Assembly: GCA_026394265.1 (NCBI GenBank)
Contig: JAPKYO010000067.1
Location: 1 to 24,376, forward strand
Direction: 5' to 3'
DNA length: 24,376 nucleotides
Source: Candidatus Bathyarchaeota archaeon
Lineage (GTDB): Archaea; Thermoproteota; Bathyarchaeia; TCS64
The position numbers were made by a program, and so were the translations under genes. The notes under the pieces are model-generated. The model worked only from the letters and a program-made list of their open reading frames with translations. It did not search any database and was not told the origin of the DNA. Shown piece after piece: positions 1 to 6,693 of this stretch (the first letter of the stretch is position 1; every line of letters starts with the position of its first letter).

Positions 1-276
1 GTCGCCTGCACGGGCCGCGGCGAATTGGCCATCCGCCTCAGCCTCTCCCGAACCATCCTCTGCTACATAGAGAATGGCTTGACCGTCCGCGAGGCATGCG
101 CCCGCGGCATGAAGGACATAAACGAGCTCCACGAGAAGGGCGGGATGAACTGCCTCGCCATGGACAACAAGGGCAACACCATGAGCGCCTCCACCAGCCG
201 GGAGAGCATCCACTTCTACATGGACGTCGACTCCAAGGCGGCCGAGGAGCGCAAGGGCATCTGGATCAAGGAGTAG
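1..276 (+). CDS. Isoaspartyl peptidase / L-asparaginase family protein, C-terminal fragment (cut by window start)
   Basis: Frame 1 is open from the first base to a TAG at 274-276, giving about 91 residues that begin V-A-C-T-G-R-G-E. The 'CTGRGE' segment followed by a helix and a 'MDNKGN' strand resembles the C-terminal (beta) half of plant-type asparaginase / glycosylasparaginase Ntn hydrolases, where the TG(R/V)GE loop lies close to the active site. These enzymes cleave asparagine or beta-aspartyl peptides after autoproteolysis. The catalytic Thr, expected further upstream, is outside the window. An AAGGAG at 268-273 inside the last codons probably serves as ribosome binding site for the next gene, 7 nt downstream, so the two are likely co-transcribed. 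The family call is by motif recall only. Confidence 0.7.
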   Translation, partial: VACTGRGELAIRLSLSRTILCYIENGLTVREACARGMKDINELHEKGGMNCLAMDNKGNTMSASTSRESIHFYMDVDSKAAEERKGIWIKE

Positions 277-283
277 CCCCTGC

Positions 284-712
284 TTGTCCAAGCCCCCGTA
301 CGACCCGAAGAAGATCACGCCCAGTCTCTACGGAGACCGCAGCCCAGTCGAGGGCAAGGTCGTCGCCATTCTACACGTCAGCTTCAAGGACCGCGGCCTC
401 AAACTCATCGACACCAAGAGCCGCGCCGTCCCGAAGCATGAGATACACGAGATCATGATCACGGATGAGAAGGCCGCCGCGCCCGGCGGGGGCGCGGACC
501 GGGTCGCAGCCGTCGCATTCTTCGAGATCACGAAGGGGGGCCTAATCGTGACGGGGGACGTGGTCACCGCGGCCGGTAAGAAGATCGGTGACCTCGTCGG
601 CTACGACGAGAACCACATGCCCAACCACCTAGGTATAATACTCTGGGCGCCGACGCTGGACGAGCCCGCGCTCGCCGTCGGCGACAGGATAGTCTTCCAC
701 AGACCTGGCTAG
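284..712 (+). CDS. Conserved small archaeal protein of unknown function
   Basis: 142 residues, TTG start at 284, preceded by AAGGAG at 268-273 with about 10 nt spacing. It follows the asparaginase-like gene by only 7 nt, which suggests one transcript. The protein is soluble, has no signal peptide or membrane segment, and looks rich in beta strands: an N-terminal 'VVAILHVSFKD' strand, a central 'GGLIVTGDVVTAAGKKIGDLVGYD' region and a C-terminal 'LAVGDRIVFHRPG' strand. The motif D-E-N-H-M-P-N-H around residue 105 is distinctive. I cannot place it with confidence; it could be one of the DUF families of small archaeal beta-barrel proteins. Its TAG stop overlaps the TAG stop of the convergent acetyltransferase (CTAG at 709-712). 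Confidence 0.65.
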   Translation: MSKPPYDPKKITPSLYGDRSPVEGKVVAILHVSFKDRGLKLIDTKSRAVPKHEIHEIMITDEKAAAPGGGADRVAAVAFFEITKGGLIVTGDVVTAAGKKIGDLVGYDENHMPNHLGIILWAPTLDEPALAVGDRIVFHRPG

Positions 713-1560
713 CCCTTATCCGGCGCCCCTATCCCGAATATCCCTGAGACATCCTCCACCTTCTTGTTAACCCCATAGCTCATCCTGAGGCTCGGAGGCA
801 TCTTGGTGAAACGTTTGCCCTCAACTATCTTCACGGACACCTTGTTTAACTCGGGGACACCAACCCAGAGCTTCCTCCCGTCGACCTTCGACGAGAGGGC
901 GTTTAGGAGTGGCTCAGCATACTCGGCGTGCTTCGAGTCGCATATCCAGGGCCCGACCCTCACGTTGGAGACGCCGGGCTTCGCCATGATGAAGCCGTAT
1001 AGCTCTCCACCCTTCGACGCCTTGAAGCAGAGCTCGGGGAAGTCGTGCTGGACCCTCCTCAGCTTCTGCGCCCTGTCGAGGCCGAAGAAGCGCCTGTCGA
1101 GTTTGGCTACCTTTTCGAGGTCCTCCTTTATCATGGGCTCTATGCTGTGATGTGGGGCCTTGGCGGCGACGCCGCTGTACCTGAGTGACCAGTATTCGCC
1201 CTTGAATCCGAGGCGCTCGTAGAGGGGGATCGCCTTCTGGACGCCGTCGAGGCGTATCGTCCCGGCGCCATCCAAGGTCAACCTCTCCATGGCTCGGGTC
1301 ATCAGCGCCGCACCGACGCCCTTCCCACGCGTCTCCGCGAGGACGATCAAGTTACCGATGAAGCCAACGTCGCCGTAGAGAAAGCTGTTTACAATCCCCA
1401 CGTCCACGCCGTCGATGCTCGCAACGAAGCACCCCGACGGCTCATAATACAGGCTCCTCTCCGCGTCGGCGCGGGTGTTCCCCCAGCCGACCATCTCCTG
1501 CAGGCGCATGACTAGGTCGATGTCGCCGTGTGTCATCACCCTGATCTCGGGCAGACTCAT
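709..1560 (-). CDS. GNAT-family N-acetyltransferase with C-terminal second domain
   Basis: 283 residues, ATG at 1560. The N-terminal half (about 5-130) is a GNAT fold: a beta strand ending 'GNLIVL', the acetyl-CoA pyrophosphate-binding loop R-G-K-G-V-G around residues 98-103, and 'AIPLYERLGF' near the end of the fold. The C-terminal half (about 145-270) resembles the extra domain found in YitH/HolE-type GNAT proteins, which often carry a second acetyltransferase-like fold. Substrate cannot be told from sequence. A TATA-like CTTTATAG at 1584-1591 lies 28 nt from the ATG, so the transcript is probably leaderless and the gene has its own promoter, although the Cys-cluster gene ends only 39 nt upstream on the same strand. 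It is convergent with the small protein gene to its left, sharing CTAG at the stops. Confidence 0.85.
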   Translation of the reverse strand: MSLPEIRVMTHGDIDLVMRLQEMVGWGNTRADAERSLYYEPSGCFVASIDGVDVGIVNSFLYGDVGFIGNLIVLAETRGKGVGAALMTRAMERLTLDGAGTIRLDGVQKAIPLYERLGFKGEYWSLRYSGVAAKAPHHSIEPMIKEDLEKVAKLDRRFFGLDRAQKLRRVQHDFPELCFKASKGGELYGFIMAKPGVSNVRVGPWICDSKHAEYAEPLLNALSSKVDGRKLWVGVPELNKVSVKIVEGKRFTKMPPSLRMSYGVNKKVEDVSGIFGIGAPDKG

Positions 1561-1583
1561 GGCGTCAAACTTCGTCCGATGGT

Positions 1584-1591
1584 CTATAAAG
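1584..1591 (-). promoter_or_regulatory. TATA box of the GNAT gene
   Basis: CTTTATAG on the minus strand, centred 28 nt upstream of the ATG at 1560. This spacing fits an archaeal promoter with a leaderless transcript. Inferred from position and sequence only. Confidence 0.5.
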
Positions 1592-1599
1592 GGGTTGGC

Positions 1600-2100
1600 T
1601 CAGGCGTCGCCCCTCTGCTCGAGAGCCTGCTCGACGAGGTCCCTGAAGAAGTCCTCCCCCAGCCCACCGCCGTGGCCGAAGCCGATGCAGCGCGCATCAT
1701 ACATGATCTCGAAGCTCCTCCCGTCCCTCTCAATCCAGAACGGGTACGTCCTGCAGAGAAGAGCCCTGTGCGGGTAGACCCTGCACCCCTCCTCCGTGAG
1801 GTAGATGCACGCGCCGCCGACCTTCTTCATCTCACCAACGAATGGCGCCTCCCCCTTAACATCTAATTTGAACCCGTCCTCCCCCGCCTCCGCGAGCCTA
1901 CTGACGTCGGATGGGAGAAGCAGCACCCTCCTCGGCCGGTGGGAGGCGTCCCTGCAGCAGGCACCGCAGCGCTTGCACCCCCACCTCACGCCCTTCGGGT
2001 AGTAGAACTCGTATTCGCCGTTGGGCGTCGTAATCTTGCCCCTCGCGTAGGGGACGACGATCTCGCCCCCCTCCCTCAACACCTTCGTTTTCTTACCCAA
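1600..2100 (-). CDS. YkgJ-family cysteine-cluster (metal-chelating) protein
   Basis: 166 residues, TTG start at 2100. The Cys pattern is typical of the YkgJ / 'putative zinc- or iron-chelating domain' family: C-x2-C-x2-C-C near residues 42-49 (CKRCGACC), 'C-I-Y-L' near 98, 'GCRVYPHRALLCRTYPF' near 105-121, and a final Cys in 'DARCIGFG'. The family is thought to bind a metal or iron-sulfur cluster; its exact role is not established. It starts 3 nt after the racemase stop, with a purine-rich GGAG and GGGATGA upstream inside the racemase end, so it is probably the last gene of the ABC1-kinase/racemase operon. An adjacent ATG (in ATGACCATT, overlapping the racemase stop) is out of frame and does not give an ORF. 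Confidence 0.85.
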   Translation of the reverse strand: MGKKTKVLREGGEIVVPYARGKITTPNGEYEFYYPKGVRWGCKRCGACCRDASHRPRRVLLLPSDVSRLAEAGEDGFKLDVKGEAPFVGEMKKVGGACIYLTEEGCRVYPHRALLCRTYPFWIERDGRSFEIMYDARCIGFGHGGGLGEDFFRDLVEQALEQRGDA

Positions 2101-2103
2101 TGG

Positions 2104-2811
2104 TCATCCCTGCTCCTTCGGCAGCGCCTCGGAGACGGCTGCCTCGGCTAGGACCTGAAGTGGGTCGAGGATCGGCACAGGCAGGTCTCCCTCCCTGAGA
2201 ACCAAGCTCACCTCGGTGCAGCCACATATGATCATCTCAGCGCCCCCCGCGATCAGCTCATTCGCGACGCCGCGCAGGAGAAGGCCGCCGTCTATGAGGT
2301 TCCCCGCCTTTATACACTGGTAGATTGCCTTCATGACGTCCGCCTGCCTCTCCGGCGTGGGCTCAAGGATCTCTATCCCCGCCTCGACGTACGCCGACCT
2401 GTAGAGGCCGCTCCTCACGGTCCCATCCGTGGCGAGGAGGCCCGCCTTCTTCACCTTTGGGTAGGATCTCTGCGCCTTCGCCGCCGAGAGCCTGATCATG
2501 TGGAGTATCGGCACCCTGAGTTCCTTCTGGAGCTGATCGATGAAGTAGTGGGCGGTGTTGCATGGTATGATTATGAAGTCGGCCCCAGCCTCCTCCAGCC
2601 TCTTACCGGCTCGTATCAGCTCTGGCATCGGGCTCGGCCCCGTACCGAGAATCGCCGCGGTCCTGTCCGGCACCTTCGAGTTGCTGTAGACTATGACGCG
2701 GGGGTGGTCCTGGTCCCTCTTCGCGGGTGTCGCCTTTATTATCCTGAGGTAGAGGTCGGCGGTTGCCTCCGGCCCCATCCCCCCGAGTATGCCTATGATC
2801 TTCTCCGACAA
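2104..2811 (-). CDS. Aspartate/glutamate racemase family protein
   Basis: 235 residues from a TTG at 2811. A longer frame reaches 2913 but its N-terminus has no family match and lies inside the ABC1-kinase gene; the TTG gives the canonical start 'SEKIIGILGGMGPEATADLY'. Upstream GGAGTG with about 5-8 nt spacing is a good ribosome binding site. Both catalytic cysteines of PLP-independent Asp/Glu racemases are visible: 'PCNTAHYF' and 'CGCTEVSL'. The enzyme should interconvert L- and D-aspartate or a related amino acid in the cytoplasm; the 'NTAH' form is usual for aspartate or broad-spectrum amino-acid racemases rather than MurI. It sits 34 nt after the ABC1-kinase gene and 3 nt before the Cys-cluster gene. 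Confidence 0.88.
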   Translation of the reverse strand: MSEKIIGILGGMGPEATADLYLRIIKATPAKRDQDHPRVIVYSNSKVPDRTAAILGTGPSPMPELIRAGKRLEEAGADFIIIPCNTAHYFIDQLQKELRVPILHMIRLSAAKAQRSYPKVKKAGLLATDGTVRSGLYRSAYVEAGIEILEPTPERQADVMKAIYQCIKAGNLIDGGLLLRGVANELIAGGAEMIICGCTEVSLVLREGDLPVPILDPLQVLAEAAVSEALPKEQG

Positions 2812-2845
2812 GGGAGCACTCCAAGGGAAGAAGGAGTCTGCTAAA

Positions 2846-4489
2846 TTAACGCTTGTCCCTCTCCCTGATGAGCTGGACAACGGAGAATATGCCGACGAAG
2901 ACCGCGAGCGCATATATGGCGACCGTCAACTGGAACGACTCCGCACTCAACACGCTCTGCGTCGCGAGCACGACGAGGCTCATCCCGATGACTATGGATG
3001 CCATCACCAGGCCCAGCAGAATCTTATAGGAGGCCCTGTCGATGCTGTTCCCCAGCCTGTCAAGGTCGTCGTGGGCGATCTTGAACGTGAATGAGCCCTG
3101 CGAGAGCCGCTTCAGCGCCGAGTTTATGTTGCTCGGCAGATCCTTCGCGTCCCTGAAGGCGTCGAGTATGTCGAACCCTGCCTTCCTGATGTTCGCCTGG
3201 CTGAGAAGCCTCTTCCTCAGCGTGTCCCCGAGGAGCGGCTTTATCTCCTTGATGTAGTCGAACTCGGGGTAGAGCCTGTAGGCGTCCTCCTGGACCATGA
3301 GGATGACCTTGATCATGAGCATCGTCACCATGGGCACCCTGATCCTGTACTTTCTCAGGGCCTCGACGACGCCCTCGACTGCCCCGGAGTCGGGCTGGAT
3401 CGCGCTATACTGCTCCCCCTCCATCAACGCGAGGTAGAGGTCGTCCTTGAAGGCGTCCACCCACTGGTCCCTCACACGAATGCCGAGGGCGGTGAAGACA
3501 TCGACGAGCCCGTCGACGTCCTTGTCGACGATGGACATGAGCATCTTGAGCAGCAGGTCCCTCTTCTCGGGGCGGAGGACACCTATGAGGCCGAAGTCGA
3601 GGAAGACGAGTTCCCCCTTCGTGGTCACGAGGAGGTTTCCCGGGTGGGGGTCGCCGTGGAAGAAGCCGTCCTCGAATATCTGCTTCGTGTAGGCGTTGAA
3701 CCCCAGTAGGGCGATGGCTTTCGGGTCGACGCCCATCTTCCCTATCTGCTCAACCTTGTCGATGCGCACCCCCTTCATGTACTCCATGACGAGAAGCCTC
3801 TGCCCCGAATGCTCCCAATAGATCCTCGGGACGCGAACCCTCTCGAAGCCCTTCATGTTCCTCGCGAGAAGATCCGCGTTCTTCCCGTCCCTGACGAAAT
3901 CAAGCTCCGCCATTATCTGGCGGGCGAAGTCCGTCACCATGGCGGGGAAGTTGAATATCTGAAGCTCCGAGGAGGTCTTCTCCGCCCTGTCCGCGATGGA
4001 CTTCAATATGTGAAGGTCGGTCTCAATGACCTCCCTGATCCCCGGGCGCTGAACCTTGAGGACGACGACCGTCCCATCCTTGAGCTTGCCGTGGTGAGCC
4101 TGGCTGAGGCTAGCCGCAGCAAAGGGGCGCTCGTTAAGGTAGACAAACATGTCCCCTATCGGGCCACAGTACTCCTCGATGGTCGGTTTGACCTTCACCC
4201 ACGGCACCGGCTCAACATTGTCTGTGAGCTGCTTCAGCTCCTCGACGAGTTCCGCCGAGATGAGTTCCCTGCGTGTGCTCATGATCTGGCCGAATTTTAC
4301 AAACGTGGGGCCGAGCTCCTGTATCGCGAGGCGGAGCCTCCTGTTGACGCTGAGGTTCACGGTGTCCGTTTTCTGCTTGTGAAGCCTCCACTGGATCGTG
4401 TTGGGGAGCAGATCCACGACCGCTACTTCGAATCCGTACTTGACCAGAATCGCCGCGATCTGCTCGTAACGTCTGATGGATAGGGCCAT
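2846..4489 (-). CDS. ABC1 / UbiB-family atypical kinase with C-terminal membrane hairpin
   Basis: 547 residues from an ATG at 4489; an earlier in-frame ATG at 4534 would add 15 poorly conserved residues. I prefer 4489 because TTTAACTT on the minus strand (4513-4520) lies about 28 nt upstream. Hallmarks of the UbiB/ADCK family in order: K-F-G-Q near 65-68, the Ala-rich nucleotide loop (AAASLSQ) near 124-130, the ATP Lys in 'VVLKVQRPG' near 145, E-L-D near 195-197, 'HGDPHPGN' near 278-285 and 'FLDFG' near 296-300. Two hydrophobic helices at the C-terminus probably anchor it in the membrane. Relatives support isoprenoid quinone or lipid biosynthesis; in archaea the target is unproven. It is followed by the racemase and Cys-cluster genes. 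Confidence 0.9.
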   Translation of the reverse strand: MALSIRRYEQIAAILVKYGFEVAVVDLLPNTIQWRLHKQKTDTVNLSVNRRLRLAIQELGPTFVKFGQIMSTRRELISAELVEELKQLTDNVEPVPWVKVKPTIEEYCGPIGDMFVYLNERPFAAASLSQAHHGKLKDGTVVVLKVQRPGIREVIETDLHILKSIADRAEKTSSELQIFNFPAMVTDFARQIMAELDFVRDGKNADLLARNMKGFERVRVPRIYWEHSGQRLLVMEYMKGVRIDKVEQIGKMGVDPKAIALLGFNAYTKQIFEDGFFHGDPHPGNLLVTTKGELVFLDFGLIGVLRPEKRDLLLKMLMSIVDKDVDGLVDVFTALGIRVRDQWVDAFKDDLYLALMEGEQYSAIQPDSGAVEGVVEALRKYRIRVPMVTMLMIKVILMVQEDAYRLYPEFDYIKEIKPLLGDTLRKRLLSQANIRKAGFDILDAFRDAKDLPSNINSALKRLSQGSFTFKIAHDDLDRLGNSIDRASYKILLGLVMASIVIGMSLVVLATQSVLSAESFQLTVAIYALAVFVGIFSVVQLIRERDKR

Positions 4490-4512
4490 TGAGGAAGATT
4501 TTCGCATACTAG

Positions 4513-4520
4513 AAGTTAAA
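4513..4520 (-). promoter_or_regulatory. Likely TATA box of the ABC1-kinase gene
   Basis: TTTAACTT on the minus strand about 28 nt upstream of the ATG at 4489. It lies in the 58-nt gap after the AsnC-like gene, so the kinase may be transcribed separately from it. It also supports the shorter start. Confidence 0.4.
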
Positions 4521-4547
4521 CCAATACTCGCCATCGGAACAGGAAAC

Positions 4548-4778
4548 TTAGTCAGCTATGAAGCAGGTCATTGTGGATCTGATGCCCTTGATGTTGCGGA
4601 TGTCGTTTATGACCAACCGCTCAAGCTCGGCTGTGGTCTTCGCCTCCGCCTTGAGGTAGACGTCGTATGGCCCGTACAGCATGTGGGTCTCGATGACCTT
4701 GGGTAGCTTCTTCAGCTTCTCCAGCACCTGATTTTCTAGCGTTGGCTCGATCGTCATCAGTATGAGGACCTGCTGCAT
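4548..4778 (-). CDS. Stand-alone Lrp/AsnC-type ligand-binding (RAM) domain protein
   Basis: 76 residues, ATG at 4778. The sequence matches the C-terminal RAM domain of Lrp/AsnC regulators: 'VLILMTIEPTLENQVLEKL', then 'VIETHMLYGPYDVYLKAEAK', and the closing 'IKGIRSTMTCFI'. There is no DNA-binding helix-turn-helix, so it cannot act as a repressor alone. In archaea such stand-alone modules bind amino acids or mix with full-length Lrp proteins as subunits; which applies here is not visible. It precedes the ABC1 kinase by 58 nt on the same strand. A TATA-like GATAAATG at 4794-4801 and another at 4818-4827 could drive it. Confidence 0.88.
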   Translation of the reverse strand: MQQVLILMTIEPTLENQVLEKLKKLPKVIETHMLYGPYDVYLKAEAKTTAELERLVINDIRNIKGIRSTMTCFIAD

Positions 4779-4918
4779 ACAATCACCGTTCTACATTTAT
4801 CCCACGGAAACGGTTGAATTTAATCATTTTGTTATTTCTAATTTATTTCCCAGTGTTTTTGATTGGTGTTTGTTGGTTTTACTGTGCAAACACACATTTT
4901 GGGAGGTTTTGTGGGGGG

Positions 4919-4995
4919 TGGTGGGCCGGGCCGGACTTGAACCGGCGACTTCCGCCGCGTAAGGGCGGCGTCCTACCGTGCTGGACGACCGGCCC
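4919..4995 (-). tRNA. trnV(UAC): tRNA-Val (anticodon UAC)
   Basis: Read on the minus strand, a full cloverleaf folds: acceptor GGGCCGG/CCGGCCC (4989-4995 with 4923-4929), D stem GUCC/GGAC, anticodon stem CCGCC/GGCGG with loop CUUACGC so the anticodon is UAC, and T arm GCCGG-UUCAAGU-CCGGC. Discriminator A is at 4922 and CCA is encoded at 4919-4921. No intron. An AT-rich 140-base stretch with no gene separates it from the AsnC-like gene. Confidence 0.95.
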
Positions 4996-5020
4996 CCATC
5001 CCGAGAAAAGGGTTGGCGGG

Positions 5021-5030
5021 TGTTTAAAAC
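5021..5030 (-). promoter_or_regulatory. TATA box of tRNA-Val
   Basis: GTTTTAAACA on the minus strand, centred about 30 nt before the tRNA 5' end at 4995. Consistent with archaeal tRNA promoters. Confidence 0.55.
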
Positions 5031-5109
5031 CGTTAGGTTGGGAATAGGCGCTACGTTCCATTTATCCTTCACATATCTCGGGACTCGGCTGCTATTGAGA
5101 CTAAGTCGT

Positions 5110-5640
5110 CTAGAACTTGTCCCCGAGGACCGCCGTCATCTCCTTGTGGAGGTCCTTGAGGCGCTTTATGGCGGGGTGGTCGACTCCAAGCTCCTCAGCG
5201 AAGTTGTCTATGGTCGAGTCTATGCCCACCTCGTGTGCCCCCTCGATCAGCTTGTCGGCGTAGCAGACTATTTTCTCCTCGAGGGTCTCGGGGACGTAGT
5301 TGCCCCGTGGGAGGTTGTTCCTGCGTGCCTCGTCCGTGGTGAGGCCGGCGCCGACGTGGCGCTCGATGATGTGGGCGAGTTCCATGGGCATCCCGAGCCT
5401 CCTAGCCGTCTGCCCGCCGACTACCCCGTGCTCTATGCCGTGTGTCTGCCCCCGCCCGATGTCGTGCAGTAGGGCACCAGCCTCGACGAGCTTGACATCG
5501 ACCCTGTACCCCTTCGCCTTGAAGGCGTTCGCGATGCGAATCGCTACCTTCGTCACGTTGATGCAGTGCTCAATAACCCCGTTGCTGCATCCGTTCTTCC
5601 TGAGGATCTGGATGCACTCATCTCGACTCGGGAGGCTCAG
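5110..5640 (-). CDS. HD-domain hydrolase (small archaeal HD protein), probable CTG start
   Basis: From a GTG at 5556 the frame gives 148 residues, but the frame stays open upstream and encodes LPSRDECIQILRKNGC and VIEHCINVTKVAIRIAN, which look like the true N-terminus of this HD family. The only sensible start for that length is CTG at 5638-5640, whose last two bases overlap the TFE stop as CTGA (an ATGA-like coupling); GAGG lies just upstream. That gives 176 residues. HD motif: the first conserved His is in 'IEHCINV', then 'LLHDIGR', then 'GIEHGVVGG' and 'IIERHVGAG', and a later D in 'CYADKLIEG'. Such proteins are metal-dependent phosphohydrolases acting on nucleotides or similar substrates. 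Function beyond this is unknown. Confidence 0.85.
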   Translation of the reverse strand: MSLPSRDECIQILRKNGCSNGVIEHCINVTKVAIRIANAFKAKGYRVDVKLVEAGALLHDIGRGQTHGIEHGVVGGQTARRLGMPMELAHIIERHVGAGLTTDEARRNNLPRGNYVPETLEEKIVCYADKLIEGAHEVGIDSTIDNFAEELGVDHPAIKRLKDLHKEMTAVLGDKF

Positions 5641-6143
5641 TCCTCAAGCTCCTCCTTTATCTCGACAACCTTTCTCTCGAGAAAATCGACGATCTCGACG
5701 TTGTCCAGCCTCTGCAGGGGTTCACCGCAGGTCGGGCATCTGAAGACCGTCTCCATGGCGACCTCGAAGGTCGTCTTGGGGCACGTCGGGTTCCCACAGT
5801 GGTAGAACTCGTGAAGCCTCTCGAACTCCAGCCTCGTCTCCAGCTTCTTGAGTATCTTCTGCTTCATCCCGTGGATGTATGCCTCGACGAGCTCGGGTTG
5901 AAGGCGCCACTGGAAGATGAACCACCCTGTCTCCTTGTCCCTGAACCTCTTCGAGGTCACGAGGCTGTGGTTATAGAACTTGTAGAGGAGCTTACGTACA
6001 TCGTTTATCTGGATGTTCGTCGCGGCGCTTATGTCCTCGACAGTTATGTCCTGCTTGTCCTTGAGGACCTTGATGACCTCTACTCCCTGCTCGCCCCCGA
6101 GGACGCTGGCGATGCTGTACAGGGTTTCCTCGCTAACGGTCAT
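5637..6143 (-). CDS. tfe: Transcription factor E (TFE), alpha subunit
   Basis: 168 residues from ATG 6143; TTG codons at 6146 and 6155 are alternatives. Residues 1-90 form the winged-helix domain (VSEETLYSIASVLGG ... 'INDVRKLLYKFYNHSLV' ... 'GWFIFQWRL'), then a helical linker, then a zinc ribbon with Cys 116, 121, 136 and 139 (C-x4-C ... C-x2-C). This is the archaeal homologue of the TFIIE-alpha N-terminal part, which helps TBP and TFB open promoter DNA and contacts the RNA polymerase clamp and stalk. Length matches the family. GGAG at about 6160 lies upstream and a TATA box at 6185-6192 fits a short leader. The HD gene overlaps its stop and is probably translationally coupled to it. Confidence 0.95.
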   Translation of the reverse strand: MTVSEETLYSIASVLGGEQGVEVIKVLKDKQDITVEDISAATNIQINDVRKLLYKFYNHSLVTSKRFRDKETGWFIFQWRLQPELVEAYIHGMKQKILKKLETRLEFERLHEFYHCGNPTCPKTTFEVAMETVFRCPTCGEPLQRLDNVEIVDFLERKVVEIKEELED

Positions 6144-6184
6144 CAAACATATCAAAGCTCCTACGTATACTCGTCCCTGCGCAA

Positions 6185-6192
6185 CTTAAATG
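6185..6192 (-). promoter_or_regulatory. TATA box of the tfe operon
   Basis: CATTTAAG on the minus strand; a start point about 27 nt downstream (near 6161) would leave a short leader that includes GGAG before the ATG at 6143. Confidence 0.45.
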
Positions 6193-6227
6193 TTTAATAT
6201 CATAGACAAGCTGAACAAAAACGTGAA

Positions 6228-6575
6228 TCAACGTGGTAGCGCAGATTCCTTGTACGCGTCGAGGTATTCGAGGGCGAACCTGTCCGCGTACCTCTCTGTC
6301 CCCCTGTGCCTACCGCTGACCGACCTGAGGTGGTGGTAGAACTCGTGCAGGATCAGAAACGGGTCAGCCAACCCATCGCTGCTCGCCACATAGATGATCT
6401 CCTTCTCAACCACGTAGCACCCCAAGACGTTGACGTGGCCCTTCGGGAGACCCACTCTGAGGCCCGGTACATCTACGCCATAATGTTCAGCCAGGGACCT
6501 TAGCGCCTCCTCGGCATCGTGGGAGAGTATAAGGTGAACCACCTTGACCTCAAACACCCTATCGACATTCGACAC
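6228..6575 (-). CDS. Minimal HExxH metallopeptidase-like protein
   Basis: 115 residues, GTG start at 6575, with GGGGA about 8 nt upstream. A zinc-protease signature H-E-F-Y-H occurs at 77-81 and a Glu in 'GTERYADRF' at 94 could be the third metal ligand. There is no signal peptide or membrane helix, and the N-terminal half has only strand-like segments (VFEVKVVHLIL, 'LRVGLPKGHVNVLG', 'CYVVEKEIIYVAS'). The size and layout recall the very small archaeal 'minigluzincin' proteases, which can be proenzymes, but I cannot show homology. Next gene upstream on this strand is trm56, about 118 bases away. A TATA-like CTTAATAC near 6618-6625 may drive it. Confidence 0.7.
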   Translation of the reverse strand: MSNVDRVFEVKVVHLILSHDAEEALRSLAEHYGVDVPGLRVGLPKGHVNVLGCYVVEKEIIYVASSDGLADPFLILHEFYHHLRSVSGRHRGTERYADRFALEYLDAYKESALPR

Positions 6576-6627
6576 TGAGGAGTCCCCGAGATAGGTATCA
6601 GAGTGCGAAGCTGCCCGTATTAAGGGA

Positions 6628-6663
6628 GAGCTAACCCGCTCCCCCTGTTAGCGGGTGTGGCTC
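6628..6663. other. Strong intergenic hairpin between trm56 and the metallopeptidase gene
   Basis: Arms 6628-6640 and 6650-6663 pair over 13 base pairs (one G-T pair, one bulged G) around a 9-nt loop CCCCCTGTT; the inner seven pairs ACCCGCT/AGCGGGT are perfect. It lies 30 nt past the trm56 stop on the minus strand and just upstream of the likely promoter of the metallopeptidase gene. No U-tract follows on either strand, so it is not a clear terminator. It may be an mRNA 3' end structure or a small RNA. Confidence 0.45.
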
Positions 6664-6693
6664 GATGTCCATCTCGTTGGTTGTATTAGCTGT

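Noticed and set aside
2812..2913. Longer N-terminus of the racemase from 2913
   Set aside because: It lies inside the ABC1-kinase gene, is Ser-rich and unlike the family; TTG 2811 with GGAGTG upstream gives the canonical start.
3809..4483. Long plus-strand frame opposite the ABC1 kinase
   Set aside because: Antisense shadow of a confidently identified gene in GC-rich DNA; no family motifs.
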